Of a stretch of DNA of 12,802 bases, positions 1 through 5,685 are shown piece by piece. A model generated the notes under the pieces. That model did not search any database. It worked only from the letters and a program-made list of their open reading frames with translations, and had not been told where the DNA came from. Source of the stretch: Candidatus Methanoplasma sp. (GTDB lineage Archaea > Thermoplasmatota > Thermoplasmata > Methanomassiliicoccales > Methanomethylophilaceae); contig JAISPV010000074.1 in the NCBI GenBank assembly GCA_031274665.1, positions 1 through 12,802 of the forward strand, in the 5' to 3' direction. The position numbers and the translations under genes were made by a program. Numbering within the stretch: the stretch's first letter is position 1; each line of letters begins with the position of its first letter.

Positions 1-422
1 CCTATCCCTTTCAGCATGATGAGTCGAAGGAAAGGGAGGCTCTTCTCGATGTAAAGCCTGGCCATCCTGTAAGAGAGCGTTATGTTCCCGCTGCGGCTTA
101 TCTCCGCTTCCAGATCGTAAAGCTGCTGGTCCCTGTCCAGGCACGCGATCAGAAAAAGCTTTAGCATATCGAGGGCGCTGCATTCCCTTTCGGAGATAGC
201 GGCTTTAATGCGTTCCTCTTCTCTTTCGACGAGAGCATACACTACGGCATCCAATATCTCTTCTTTGGACTTGAAATAATAATAGAGGCTTCCTTTCGAC
301 CCTTTCCATTCTTTCAGGATATCCTCTATCGTCGTGTTCTCATAACCGTTCCGGACGAAGAGTTCGGTGGCCGCGGCGATTATCTCGTTCTTCGTATCGC
401 TGCTGTTCTTGTTCCGCGCCAT
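1..422 (-). CDS. TetR/AcrR-family transcriptional regulator (C-terminus cut by window edge)
   Basis: A DNA-binding repressor of the TetR family. About 140 N-terminal residues are present and the frame stays open to base 1. The start is the ATG at 420-422, with a GGTGA ribosome binding site about 8 nt upstream. The N-terminus has the classic TetR helix-turn-helix: IIAAATELFVRNGYENTTIEDI, with GSKGSLYYYFKSKEEIL as recognition helix and following segment (about residues 14-58). The rest is a helical ligand-binding domain whose inducer cannot be read. A perfect palindrome (440-464) lies 18-42 nt upstream of the start, which suggests autoregulation. The ABM-like gene at 534-881 is upstream on the same strand and is a plausible second target. 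Family assignment is secure; the target and ligand are inference. Confidence 0.93.
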   Translation of the reverse strand, partial: MARNKNSSDTKNEIIAAATELFVRNGYENTTIEDILKEWKGSKGSLYYYFKSKEEILDAVVYALVEREEERIKAAISERECSALDMLKLFLIACLDRDQQLYDLEAEISRSGNITLSYRMARLYIEKSLPFLRLIMLKGI

Positions 423-439
423 GTAAATGTCACCGTTAC

Positions 440-464
440 AATTAAACCGAACGTCGGTTTAATT
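440..464. promoter_or_regulatory. Palindromic operator, probably for the TetR regulator
   Basis: Perfect inverted repeat with 11-bp arms (aattaaaccga at 440-450, tcggtttaatt at 454-464) around a 3-nt centre. It sits between a TATA-like element and the tetR start codon, the usual place for an autoregulatory TetR operator. The palindrome is seen; its binding by this regulator is inferred. Confidence 0.75.
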
Positions 465-471
465 ATTTAGA
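461..471 (-). promoter_or_regulatory. TATA-like element for the tetR gene
   Basis: On the minus strand this reads ctaaataatt, an archaeal TATA-like sequence about 40-48 nt upstream of the ATG at 422. It overlaps the distal arm of the palindrome, so a bound repressor would block TBP/TFB or polymerase. Confidence 0.4.
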
Positions 472-533
472 CATTGTCATATCGTTCGTATCCTGTCGTG
501 ACAGAAGGCGGCGTTCTCTTGAAAAGGTCTGCA

Positions 534-881
534 TCAAACGATGTTCTCGCCAAGTATTATCTTTGGCATCGTTGTCAGACAGCGCGTCCACCTTTTGTAG
601 AATAACTCAAGGGCTGGTTTTGCAAGCCTCCCGTGGGCCTCCTCGTCCTCGAGGACCAAATACAGCACATATGTGACCTTATCGACCTGTCTCGTTAAGC
701 GGATCGGGGGCTCCCCATCTCTGACGGCGTTGAAATCTTTCTGCCTATGAGTGCGTTTGATATATTTTACTTCAATAACGCCCGGCATTGTCATATAGTA
801 TTCGGCGACCTCTTTCATGAGAGTCTCTATCTCGTCCTGCTTATCCAGCTTGGCCTCGTATATGCAGATCTCGTTGAACAT
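534..881 (-). CDS. ABM-like small protein (dimeric alpha/beta-barrel fold)
   Basis: A 115-residue soluble protein, probably of the antibiotic-biosynthesis-monooxygenase-like superfamily. The start ICIYEAKLDKQDEIETLMKEV is a beta strand followed by a helix, then a PGVIEVKYI strand, a central loop, and a second strand/helix half (TYVLYLVLEDEEAHGRL). This matches the ferredoxin-like barrel, but no catalytic residues can be assigned. I start it at the ATG at 879-881 because the TATA box at 905-911 is about 27 nt upstream, which fits a leaderless transcript. An in-frame ATG at 888-890 would add three residues. It ends in TGA, 111 nt before the tetR start, with an operator in between, so the two genes form a likely regulator-effector pair. 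The substrate is unknown. Confidence 0.7.
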   Translation of the reverse strand: MFNEICIYEAKLDKQDEIETLMKEVAEYYMTMPGVIEVKYIKRTHRQKDFNAVRDGEPPIRLTRQVDKVTYVLYLVLEDEEAHGRLAKPALELFYKRWTRCLTTMPKIILGENIV

Positions 882-904
882 ACTGCCCATTAGGCAGTCT
901 GCTC

Positions 905-911
905 ATATATA
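905..911 (-). promoter_or_regulatory. TATA box for the ABM-like gene
   Basis: Minus-strand ggtatatatgag, a good archaeal TATA box, centred about 27 nt from the ATG at 881. This spacing predicts a leaderless or nearly leaderless mRNA. A short inverted repeat (actgcc 882-887, ggcagt 893-898) lies at the predicted transcription start and could be an operator. Confidence 0.55.
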
Positions 912-1083
912 CCTCGTTTAGGTTCAGATCTTCGCTTCAGCGTATGGTTCTAGATACAAGGGATCTTGGAAAGGACCTGATTTTCTAAACAGTAATGCTG
1001 CAATCTATTTTGCGGTTCATTTTATGTTCTCTGACAGAATGGTGGACCGATCCGGCTCGAATCACGTAAAGATGCCGTGTTTA

Positions 1084-1127
1084 CCGTAGCTGCCCTCATG
1101 CTGTGCGCAGTATGAGGGCGGTTGCGG
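1084..1127 (+). other. Long RNA-type hairpin (20-bp stem, 4-nt loop)
   Basis: Bases 1084-1103 pair with 1108-1127 without a gap around a TGCG loop. All imperfections (1087/1124, 1089/1122, 1091/1120, 1100/1111) are G-T in the plus strand. They would be tolerated G-U wobbles in a plus-strand RNA but A-C mismatches in the opposite strand. Weaker flanking pairing (1068-1074 with 1132-1138, and 1065-1067 with 1144-1146) extends the structure to about 82 nt. No T-run follows, so it is not an obvious terminator. The surrounding bases, 912-1083, hold no gene I can support. It could be a small RNA, part of a leader, or a decayed inverted-repeat element. Confidence 0.5.
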
Positions 1128-1155
1128 GATCCGTCTTTCATTTACGAACTGCGTA

Positions 1156-1509
1156 TTGGAACGAGCACTGCAAGAACACTGCATCAATGTTTTCGCTATT
1201 GCGGGATTCCGGATATCGGACTCGAATAATTTAAAACGAGGATCTTCGAGGATAGTCGGGAACATCGCCCACCTGTTCCCAAACGATCTGGATGAGACGA
1301 TACAAAAGCTGATGGTGAACACAAGGAACAGCAGCACCGTCGTCCGCTGGGGAAGCGCGTATGCGCTCGGGAGGATAATTCAGATCCCAGTGTACGCGAA
1401 CAGCGGATTGTATGAGATATTGCGTGATCTGTGTGCAAGTGAACAAGAGAACGGCGTGAAAGGCCAGCTGCTGAACGGACTGAAAAAAGCGGACAAGCTG
1501 CGGAAATGA
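1156..1509 (+). pseudogene. C-terminal remnant of a HEAT-repeat protein
   Basis: From about base 1240 to the TGA at 1507-1509 the reading frame looks like the last part of an archaeal HEAT-repeat (alpha-solenoid) protein. It shows SSRIVGNIAHLFPNDLDE, STVVRWGSAYALGRI and NGVKGQLLNGLKKADKLRK, with the amphipathic helix pairs of such repeats. The frame upstream (1090-1240) is low-complexity, does not resemble a HEAT repeat and meets a TAG at 1087. There is no ATG, promoter or ribosome binding site, only a TTG at 1156. HEAT proteins of this kind normally have several repeats, so the 5' portion seems to be lost. Expression as a short protein from an internal start cannot be excluded. Confidence 0.5.
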
Positions 1510-1521
1510 ACACTGCGGCGT

Positions 1522-1707
1522 TCAGTCCTCGGGACCCTCATCCTTCACATACTGCATCGCCCAGCCCATGCCGGCCGCTATCGGTATGAAAATAAGGTAG
1601 ATCGGATTGTTGTTGATGGTGTATGTCAATACGAATATCGCCACACCCACGACGGCGCCGATGATGGCTCCGTATTTCATATTTGTCTTCTTTCTTTGTG
1701 ATACCAT
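1522..1707 (-). CDS. Small two-helix membrane protein linked to purB
   Basis: A 61-residue hypothetical protein with a basic N-terminus (QRKKTNMK) and two hydrophobic segments. The first is about residues 12-31 (GAIIGAVVGVAIFVLTYTI) and the second about 34-51 (PIYLIFIPIAAGMGWAMQYV). They are joined by a short NNN turn and followed by an acidic tail, suggesting a membrane hairpin. The ATG at 1705-1707 is preferred because GGAAGG upstream is then about 7 nt away. A second ATG at 1711-1713 overlaps the purB TGA as ATGA but sits almost on top of that ribosome binding site. Either start implies co-transcription and translational coupling with purB. No function is recognised. Confidence 0.7.
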   Translation of the reverse strand: MVSQRKKTNMKYGAIIGAVVGVAIFVLTYTINNNPIYLIFIPIAAGMGWAMQYVKDEGPED

Positions 1708-1709
1708 GG

Positions 1710-3077
1710 TCATACCTTCCTTTCAAGCATCTCTTCTACCGCGGAGACCATCTTGTCGACGATCTCCTTCGCGGCTCCGGTGTAATTGGCCGGGTCCATC
1801 ACAGAAACGATCTCTTTTTCGGACATCACGCTCTTGACGTCATCCCTTTCCAGAAGCGCATCCTTCAGGTCGATGCCTTTTTCTATGGCGGTCATCGATG
1901 CTTTCCTTACGATCTCGTGCGCCTCCTGTCTGCCGACGCCTTTCTCAGTAAGCTTCATCATCACCGGCTCAGCCATGATGAGGCCTCGGGATGTTCCGAT
2001 ATTCCTAAGCATCTTGTCGGCGTGTACCTCCAGCCCGGAGAAGACCCTGTCCATTCTTATGAACATCTCGTCCAGAAGTACGAATGTATGGGGGAGGGTG
2101 AACCGTTCTGCGGAAGAGTTCGAAAGGTCTCTCTCGTGCCAAAGCACCTGGTTCTCGAAGGTAGGGATGACGAATCCCCTCACTATCCTTGCCAGCCCGG
2201 TGATGTTCTCGGAGTTGATGGGATTCTTTTTTTGAGCCATTGTCGAACTCCCGACCTGTTTCTCGATATCGAAAGGCTCGGACGCCTCCCCGATCTCTGA
2301 CCTTTGAAGATTCCTTACCTCAACGGCATATCTTTCGAGAGATGTCGCGATGTTTGCCAAAAGACAGATCAATTCCGTATACCTGTCGCGGCCTACCACC
2401 TGCGTAGCTGCAGGTTCGTATGTGAGGCAAAGTTCCTGCATCACATGTATCTGGATAGCACTGAAGTTCTTTCCGAGGGCCGCGCCGGTACCGACGGCGC
2501 CGGCTATCTTTCCGGCACAGGCGCGCGGTATTATCTCGAACAGCCTTTCCTTATGCCTCAGCATCTCTGCTATGTAACCCGCGATCTTGAACCCGAATGT
2601 GATGGGGATCGCAAATTGCGCGTGCGTCCTTCCGACCTGCAGCGTATCCCTTTCTCTTTTCGCGATCTTTGCAAATGTGCAGAGAAGAGCATCAACATCG
2701 TCATGGATGATCTCAAGCGCATCCTTTATCTGGAGGGCGGTCGCCGTGTCGATGATATCGTTGGACGATGCGCCAAGGTGCACGTATTTTCCCGCATCCC
2801 CTCCGCACTGTTCGGTGATCGCTTTGACGAGCGCCATCAGGTCATGGTTCGTTTCTTTCTCTATCTCTTTGATGCGGGCCACTTTGATGATATCCGATGT
2901 CGCTACCCGTTCGATCTCTTCCGCGTCTTTTTTGCTGATGGTGCCGGCTGATGCCTGCGCTTTTGCAAGCGCTGCTTCCACCTTGATCTGGTATTCGATG
3001 CGGCCTTTCTCCGAGAAGATCGCTTTCATCTCGTCGCGGCCGTATCTGTAGTCAAGAGGGCAAATAGAACTGTCCAT
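1710..3077 (-). CDS. purB: Adenylosuccinate lyase
   Basis: PurB cleaves succinyl-AICAR to AICAR plus fumarate, and adenylosuccinate to AMP plus fumarate, in purine synthesis. It is a cytosolic homotetramer of the fumarase/aspartase superfamily. From the ATG at 3075-3077 it has 455 residues, a normal length. Visible motifs are GASSNDIIDT (about 102-111), GRTHAQ (149-154, with the family His) and the fumarate-lyase signature GSSTMAQKKNPINSE (about 276-290). The N-terminus (ICPLDYRYGRDEMKAIFSE) is the usual PurB start. The frame could be extended to 3200, but those 41 residues are unlike the family and would cover the promoter. A TATA box at 3104-3117 predicts a very short leader. The gene for a small membrane protein follows directly. 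Confidence 0.96.
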   Translation of the reverse strand: MDSSICPLDYRYGRDEMKAIFSEKGRIEYQIKVEAALAKAQASAGTISKKDAEEIERVATSDIIKVARIKEIEKETNHDLMALVKAITEQCGGDAGKYVHLGASSNDIIDTATALQIKDALEIIHDDVDALLCTFAKIAKRERDTLQVGRTHAQFAIPITFGFKIAGYIAEMLRHKERLFEIIPRACAGKIAGAVGTGAALGKNFSAIQIHVMQELCLTYEPAATQVVGRDRYTELICLLANIATSLERYAVEVRNLQRSEIGEASEPFDIEKQVGSSTMAQKKNPINSENITGLARIVRGFVIPTFENQVLWHERDLSNSSAERFTLPHTFVLLDEMFIRMDRVFSGLEVHADKMLRNIGTSRGLIMAEPVMMKLTEKGVGRQEAHEIVRKASMTAIEKGIDLKDALLERDDVKSVMSEKEIVSVMDPANYTGAAKEIVDKMVSAVEEMLERKV

Positions 3078-3103
3078 TTGATATCGGATGTTGGATCGAA
3101 TAA

Positions 3104-3117
3104 GATTATTTATATTC
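3104..3117 (-). promoter_or_regulatory. TATA box for purB
   Basis: Minus-strand gaatataaataatc, centred about 34 nt upstream of the purB ATG. Transcription would start near 3085, leaving a leader of about 8 nt, which agrees with the lack of a ribosome binding site. This excludes the longer upstream start. Confidence 0.65.
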
Positions 3118-3175
3118 TGTGAAAGAAGGGTCTGCGGAAAGAGCACATACGATCTCTCCCCGCCCGACACAATGT

Positions 3176-3196
3176 CTTTATTAACTGAATATAAAG
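3176..3196. promoter_or_regulatory. Inverted repeat in the purB/marR intergenic region
   Basis: Arms ctttat (3176-3181) and ataaag (3191-3196) with a 9-nt spacer, placed upstream of the MarR promoter and between the two divergent genes. It is a candidate operator for the MarR regulator. With only 6 bp in AT-rich sequence it may be chance. Confidence 0.25.
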
Positions 3197-3212
3197 TCAA
3201 ACAAAGGCCAGC

Positions 3213-3224
3213 GTTATTTATATC
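3213..3224 (+). promoter_or_regulatory. TATA box for the marR-type gene
   Basis: gttatttatatc, centred about 28 nt upstream of the ATG at 3246, so the mRNA is leaderless or has only a few leader bases. Confidence 0.6.
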
Positions 3225-3245
3225 AAAAAATACCTAACTGGTGCA

Positions 3246-3842
3246 ATGGCACAGCGTGAGGATATCTATTGGAATACATTCCTGCCGGTGTTCTTTGCGA
3301 GAGTGTCCGATATCCTGAAAAAAGAGATGACGAAGGAATTGGAGCCTCTCGGCCTCACCAGCGCCCACGGGATATACATAATGGGGCTTACCCTGAGAGA
3401 CGGCCAGACCATGGTGGGGCTGTCTCAATTTTTGGATATGGATGTTTCCAACACGAACCACGTTATCAAAGTACTCAGGTCGAAAGAACTGGTCTATGAC
3501 GACAGAACTTCCGAATCAAGCAAGAAGTTCAAGATATATCTTACCGACAAAGGAAAGGAGCTGGGGCTTCACCTCATGGATTTTCAGACCGGTTACATGA
3601 ACAGATACTTCAACGGAATATCCAACGAGGAGATAATCACCCTCCGTAATCTTTTATTGAAGTTCCTGAGGAACATAGACCCCGATCTGGATAATTACAT
3701 GCTCTGCAGATACCAGGACCCGTTCTACACATACCTGCACGTTGACCTGGGCGAAGACCTGCCCTATCATGTCATGAACCATCTTAAGAACAAAATGCCT
3801 TCAGCAGATGCGGAAGAGGAAGAGAAAGACTCTAAAAGCTGA
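3246..3842 (+). CDS. MarR-family transcriptional regulator with C-terminal extension
   Basis: A dimeric winged-helix regulator of 198 residues. The N-terminal helix (FLPVFFARVSDILKKEMTK) is a dimerisation element. The winged helix spans about residues 35-100: LTSAHGIYIMGL, then LSQFLDMDVSNTNHVIKVLRSKELVY as helix-turn-helix, DDRTSESSKKFKIYLTDKG as the wing. The core is typical of MarR (about 140-150 residues). The last 50 residues are an extra segment with aromatic and acidic stretches (MLCRYQDPFYTYLHVDLGED, then a Glu/Asp/Lys-rich tail), which could hold a ligand or protein contact. It diverges from purB across about 170 nt and converges on the flavoprotein gene. Its effector and targets cannot be read from the sequence. 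Confidence 0.9.
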   Translation: MAQREDIYWNTFLPVFFARVSDILKKEMTKELEPLGLTSAHGIYIMGLTLRDGQTMVGLSQFLDMDVSNTNHVIKVLRSKELVYDDRTSESSKKFKIYLTDKGKELGLHLMDFQTGYMNRYFNGISNEEIITLRNLLLKFLRNIDPDLDNYMLCRYQDPFYTYLHVDLGEDLPYHVMNHLKNKMPSADAEEEEKDSKS

Positions 3843-3953
3843 TCCGGCTCGTTGCCGCCGCAGTTGTTCTTAACATACTTTTCGGCCACCGATAAGGCCG
3901 TCCGGCCCCTTTCACCGTTTTCGTTCGGAGCCCTAATTGTCTGAACTCCAGAC

Positions 3954-4592
3954 CTATCCCTGAGGGATGCGGTCCGTTCCGCGTCGGGCATCGTCTCCGG
4001 GTATCGAGACGATGTTTGTGCTGAACGGCTCTGCTATGCTCAGCGATGCTCCGTATTTGCAGGCGATGTCGCAGACGTCATCATCGTTTGCCGCCGAGTC
4101 CTGGCGGCCGTGATCGCAGTAGATAATAGTTCCGATGAGATCGCATTTGAATATCCCGACCATAATGGCCTCAATGTGCCCCGCTACGGCGGCGGCCTCA
4201 TCATAATTATCGGAATATGTGACCACGATAATGAGTTCCTTTCCCGGGGGCAGGGTAGAGACGCCGTTGCCGTCTATAAAAGAGAACATTCTGTCCTCGA
4301 ACATCCTGTATGCCCATGACTTCTGGTCAAAGTATAAGGGTGTCGAGACGATGAGCGAGTCTGCCGTGCGTATATCTTCCAATACTTTCGACAGGTCGTC
4401 TCCCATAGCGCACTTCCCGGTCTTTTTGCATTCCATACACGCCATGCAGCCTCTTGCATGCATTTTGCACAGATAATGGAGAGAGAATGTGTTTGTGGTA
4501 AGGCACATCGCCCCGGTCATGATCTTGTTCACGATCGTGTCCGAGTTGCCCTTCGCTCTGTTGCTCGAAATGATCGAAACCACTTTTCCCAT
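3954..4592 (-). CDS. Iron-sulfur flavoprotein, flavodoxin/NADPH-dependent FMN reductase fold
   Basis: A 212-residue redox protein of the Isf type. It has the flavodoxin-like opening VVSIISSNRAKGNSDTIV (residues 4-21, FMN phosphate loop) and a compact cysteine motif, CMACMECKKTGKC (Cys49, 52, 55, 61; CX2CX2CX5C), which in Isf binds a 4Fe-4S cluster. SLIVSTPLYFDQKSWAYRMFEDR is the usual flavin-side loop and helix. Isf proteins shuttle electrons in methanogens, for example in oxidative-stress defence. The specific role here is unknown. The gene starts at the ATG at 4592 and diverges from mtbC-mtbB. It ends in TAG (3954-3956), the only amber stop among the window's genes. Readthrough would add six residues, a second TAG (3933-3935), and six more before TGA at 3912-3914. 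Confidence 0.88.
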   Translation of the reverse strand: MGKVVSIISSNRAKGNSDTIVNKIMTGAMCLTTNTFSLHYLCKMHARGCMACMECKKTGKCAMGDDLSKVLEDIRTADSLIVSTPLYFDQKSWAYRMFEDRMFSFIDGNGVSTLPPGKELIIVVTYSDNYDEAAAVAGHIEAIMVGIFKCDLIGTIIYCDHGRQDSAANDDDVCDIACKYGASLSIAEPFSTNIVSIPGDDARRGTDRIPQG

Positions 4593-4613
4593 AAGGGCCG
4601 ATACAACACCTTT

Positions 4614-4655
4614 GCTATAAAAAACAGTTCAATTATCAAAAAAAATTTATAAAAC
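4614..4655 (-). promoter_or_regulatory. Promoter region of the iron-sulfur flavoprotein gene
   Basis: Two minus-strand TATA candidates are present. ttttataaat (4646-4655) would start transcription near 4624, giving a leader that carries AAGGTG at 4607-4612. ttttttatagc (4614-4624) would give a leaderless mRNA. I cannot choose between them. Confidence 0.45.
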
Positions 4656-4675
4656 TATTCATCTTTAATAATTAA

Positions 4676-4724
4676 ATCATATTCATTTATGATGTATTAT
4701 TCAGCATTATTATATATGTAATAC
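4676..4724. promoter_or_regulatory. Dyad symmetries around the mtbC upstream promoter
   Basis: Two short inverted repeats lie here: atcata (4676-4681) with tatgat (4688-4693), and gtatta (4694-4699) with taatac (4719-4724). The arms of the second flank the TATA box at 4710-4717, so a protein bound there could control access by TBP. They are operator candidates by position only, and AT-rich sequence makes chance matches likely. Confidence 0.3.
4710..4717 (+). promoter_or_regulatory. TATA box P1 of the mtbC-mtbB transcript
   Basis: ttatatat, predicting transcription from about 4738-4742. This would make a leader of about 300 nt before mtbC, with GGAGG at 4754-4758 and the small amber-terminated frame at 4763. 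Confidence 0.45.
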
Positions 4725-4762
4725 GCATTTTGACCCTTGCACCAAAAGAACACGGAGGAAAA

Positions 4763-4807
4763 ATGAGGCTGAATCTGTATCCGGGAAAGCAGACGATGCA
4801 CTGTTAG
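4763..4807 (+). other. Possible leader peptide ending in an amber codon, upstream of mtbC
   Basis: An ATG at 4763 follows a strong GGAGG (4754-4758) by 4 nt and a TATA box (4710-4717) by about 50 nt. The frame codes for 14 residues (MRLNLYPGKQTMHC) and then meets TAG at 4805-4807. If TAG is read as pyrrolysine, translation continues through 66 more codons to TAA at 5006-5008. That makes 81 residues ending 32 nt before the mtbC ATG. The extension is AT-rich and resembles no protein I know. The placement before a pyrrolysine-dependent operon suggests a leader that could sense charged tRNA-Pyl. This is inference and it may be chance. Confidence 0.3.
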
Positions 4808-4880
4808 AGGCGGGGAATTTTCACATCTTACGGCATCGAAGCGATCAAAAAAAGACCTTGGATGTCCTGTCTAACCATAG

Positions 4881-4890
4881 TATTTAAATC
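4881..4890 (+). promoter_or_regulatory. TATA box P2, proximal promoter of mtbC-mtbB
   Basis: tatttaaatc is close to the archaeal TATA consensus. Transcription would begin near 4912-4916, leaving an A-rich leader of about 125 nt. That leader contains a short dyad (gtgatc 4976-4981, gatcac 4990-4995) and an A-run before the mtbC ribosome binding site. Confidence 0.5.
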
Positions 4891-5040
4891 TCCGACGAAG
4901 AGGGGAAGAGGTTTTTTGAGAGAACCGGTCGCAAGAATATCTCTATTTTTTTCGTGTTTAAGCAGAAATTTTTTCGTGATCCGATCAGAGATCACAAGGA
5001 AAAACTAAACAAAAAAAAAACAAAACGGAAGTTGGAAGAA

Positions 5041-5676
5041 ATGACAGACAATAAAAAAGCACTGTTTGATGCGATGGTGGCCTACAAAGTACCAGGCATC
5101 CAAGCAGCAGTAGACAAAGCAAGGAAAGACGGACTTTCAGCCAGTCAGATCATTGACGCCATGGGTGAGGGGATGACCGAGGTCGGCGTCATGTTCGAGA
5201 GAGGGAAACTGTTCCTGCCGCATGTCCTCAGCGCCGCGCAGGGAATGAAGAACGCAATGGACGTACTCGGGCCCGAACTTCAGGCGAGCGGGGACGCGAG
5301 CACAAAGAGGGCTTCCGTTGTCATGGGGACAGTGGAGGGAGACGTTCACGATATCGGAAAATCGATATGCTCGACCATGCTGCAGTGCGCGGGATTTGAC
5401 GTGCACGATCTGGGCAGGGATGTGGCGAAGGCCGAATTCATAAAAGAGATCAAGGACGGGTGCACCATGTGCGGAATGTCCGCGCTCATGACAACAACAA
5501 TGACTGTCCAGAAAGATGTCATCGAGTTGCTGAAGCAGGAAGGACTTCGCGACAAGGTCATCGTAATGATCGGCGGCGCTCCCGTCACACAGGCATACGC
5601 AGAGAAGATCGGGGCGGATATCTACGGAGAGACCGCAAGCGAGACTACGCGTAAAGCCAAGACGATATCGGAGTGA
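5041..5676 (+). CDS. mtbC: Dimethylamine corrinoid protein
   Basis: MtbC carries the methyl group on its cobamide between the dimethylamine methyltransferase MtbB and the coenzyme M methyltransferase MtbA. The 211-residue product has the two-domain build of methyltransferase corrinoid proteins. A helical cap comes first (residues 1-85, including DAMGEGMTEVGVMFERGKLF and LPHVLSAAQGM). A Rossmann-like cobamide domain follows, with the D-x-H-x-x-G motif EGDVHDIGKS, in which His103 is the lower axial ligand, then MSALMTTTM and MIGGAPV. The ATG at 5041 gives the family length. A GTG at 4954 in frame would add 29 Lys-rich residues absent from relatives. It ends in TGA 9 nt before mtbB, so the two are one operon. 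The sister family MttC/MtmC is possible by motif, but the mtbB neighbour decides. Confidence 0.93.
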   Translation: MTDNKKALFDAMVAYKVPGIQAAVDKARKDGLSASQIIDAMGEGMTEVGVMFERGKLFLPHVLSAAQGMKNAMDVLGPELQASGDASTKRASVVMGTVEGDVHDIGKSICSTMLQCAGFDVHDLGRDVAKAEFIKEIKDGCTMCGMSALMTTTMTVQKDVIELLKQEGLRDKVIVMIGGAPVTQAYAEKIGADIYGETASETTRKAKTISE

Positions 5677-5685
5677 GGCGATCAA

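Noticed and set aside
1048..1064. tRNA T-arm-like string ggctcgaatc, suggesting a tRNA fragment or attachment site
   Set aside because: No matching T-stem, acceptor or anticodon arm could be built, and no duplicate end was found.
1683..3051. Several long plus-strand frames opposite purB
   Set aside because: Cys/His/Arg-rich or Ser/Ala-rich shadow translations of the clearly coding purB strand.
3883..3900. cggcc/ggccg hairpin as a bidirectional terminator between marR and the flavoprotein gene
   Set aside because: Only 5 bp with an 8-nt loop and no T-run on either side; too weak to call.
4954..5040. GTG at 4954 as the mtbC start
   Set aside because: It adds 29 Lys/Arg-rich residues unlike MtbC relatives; the ATG at 5041 gives the usual length.
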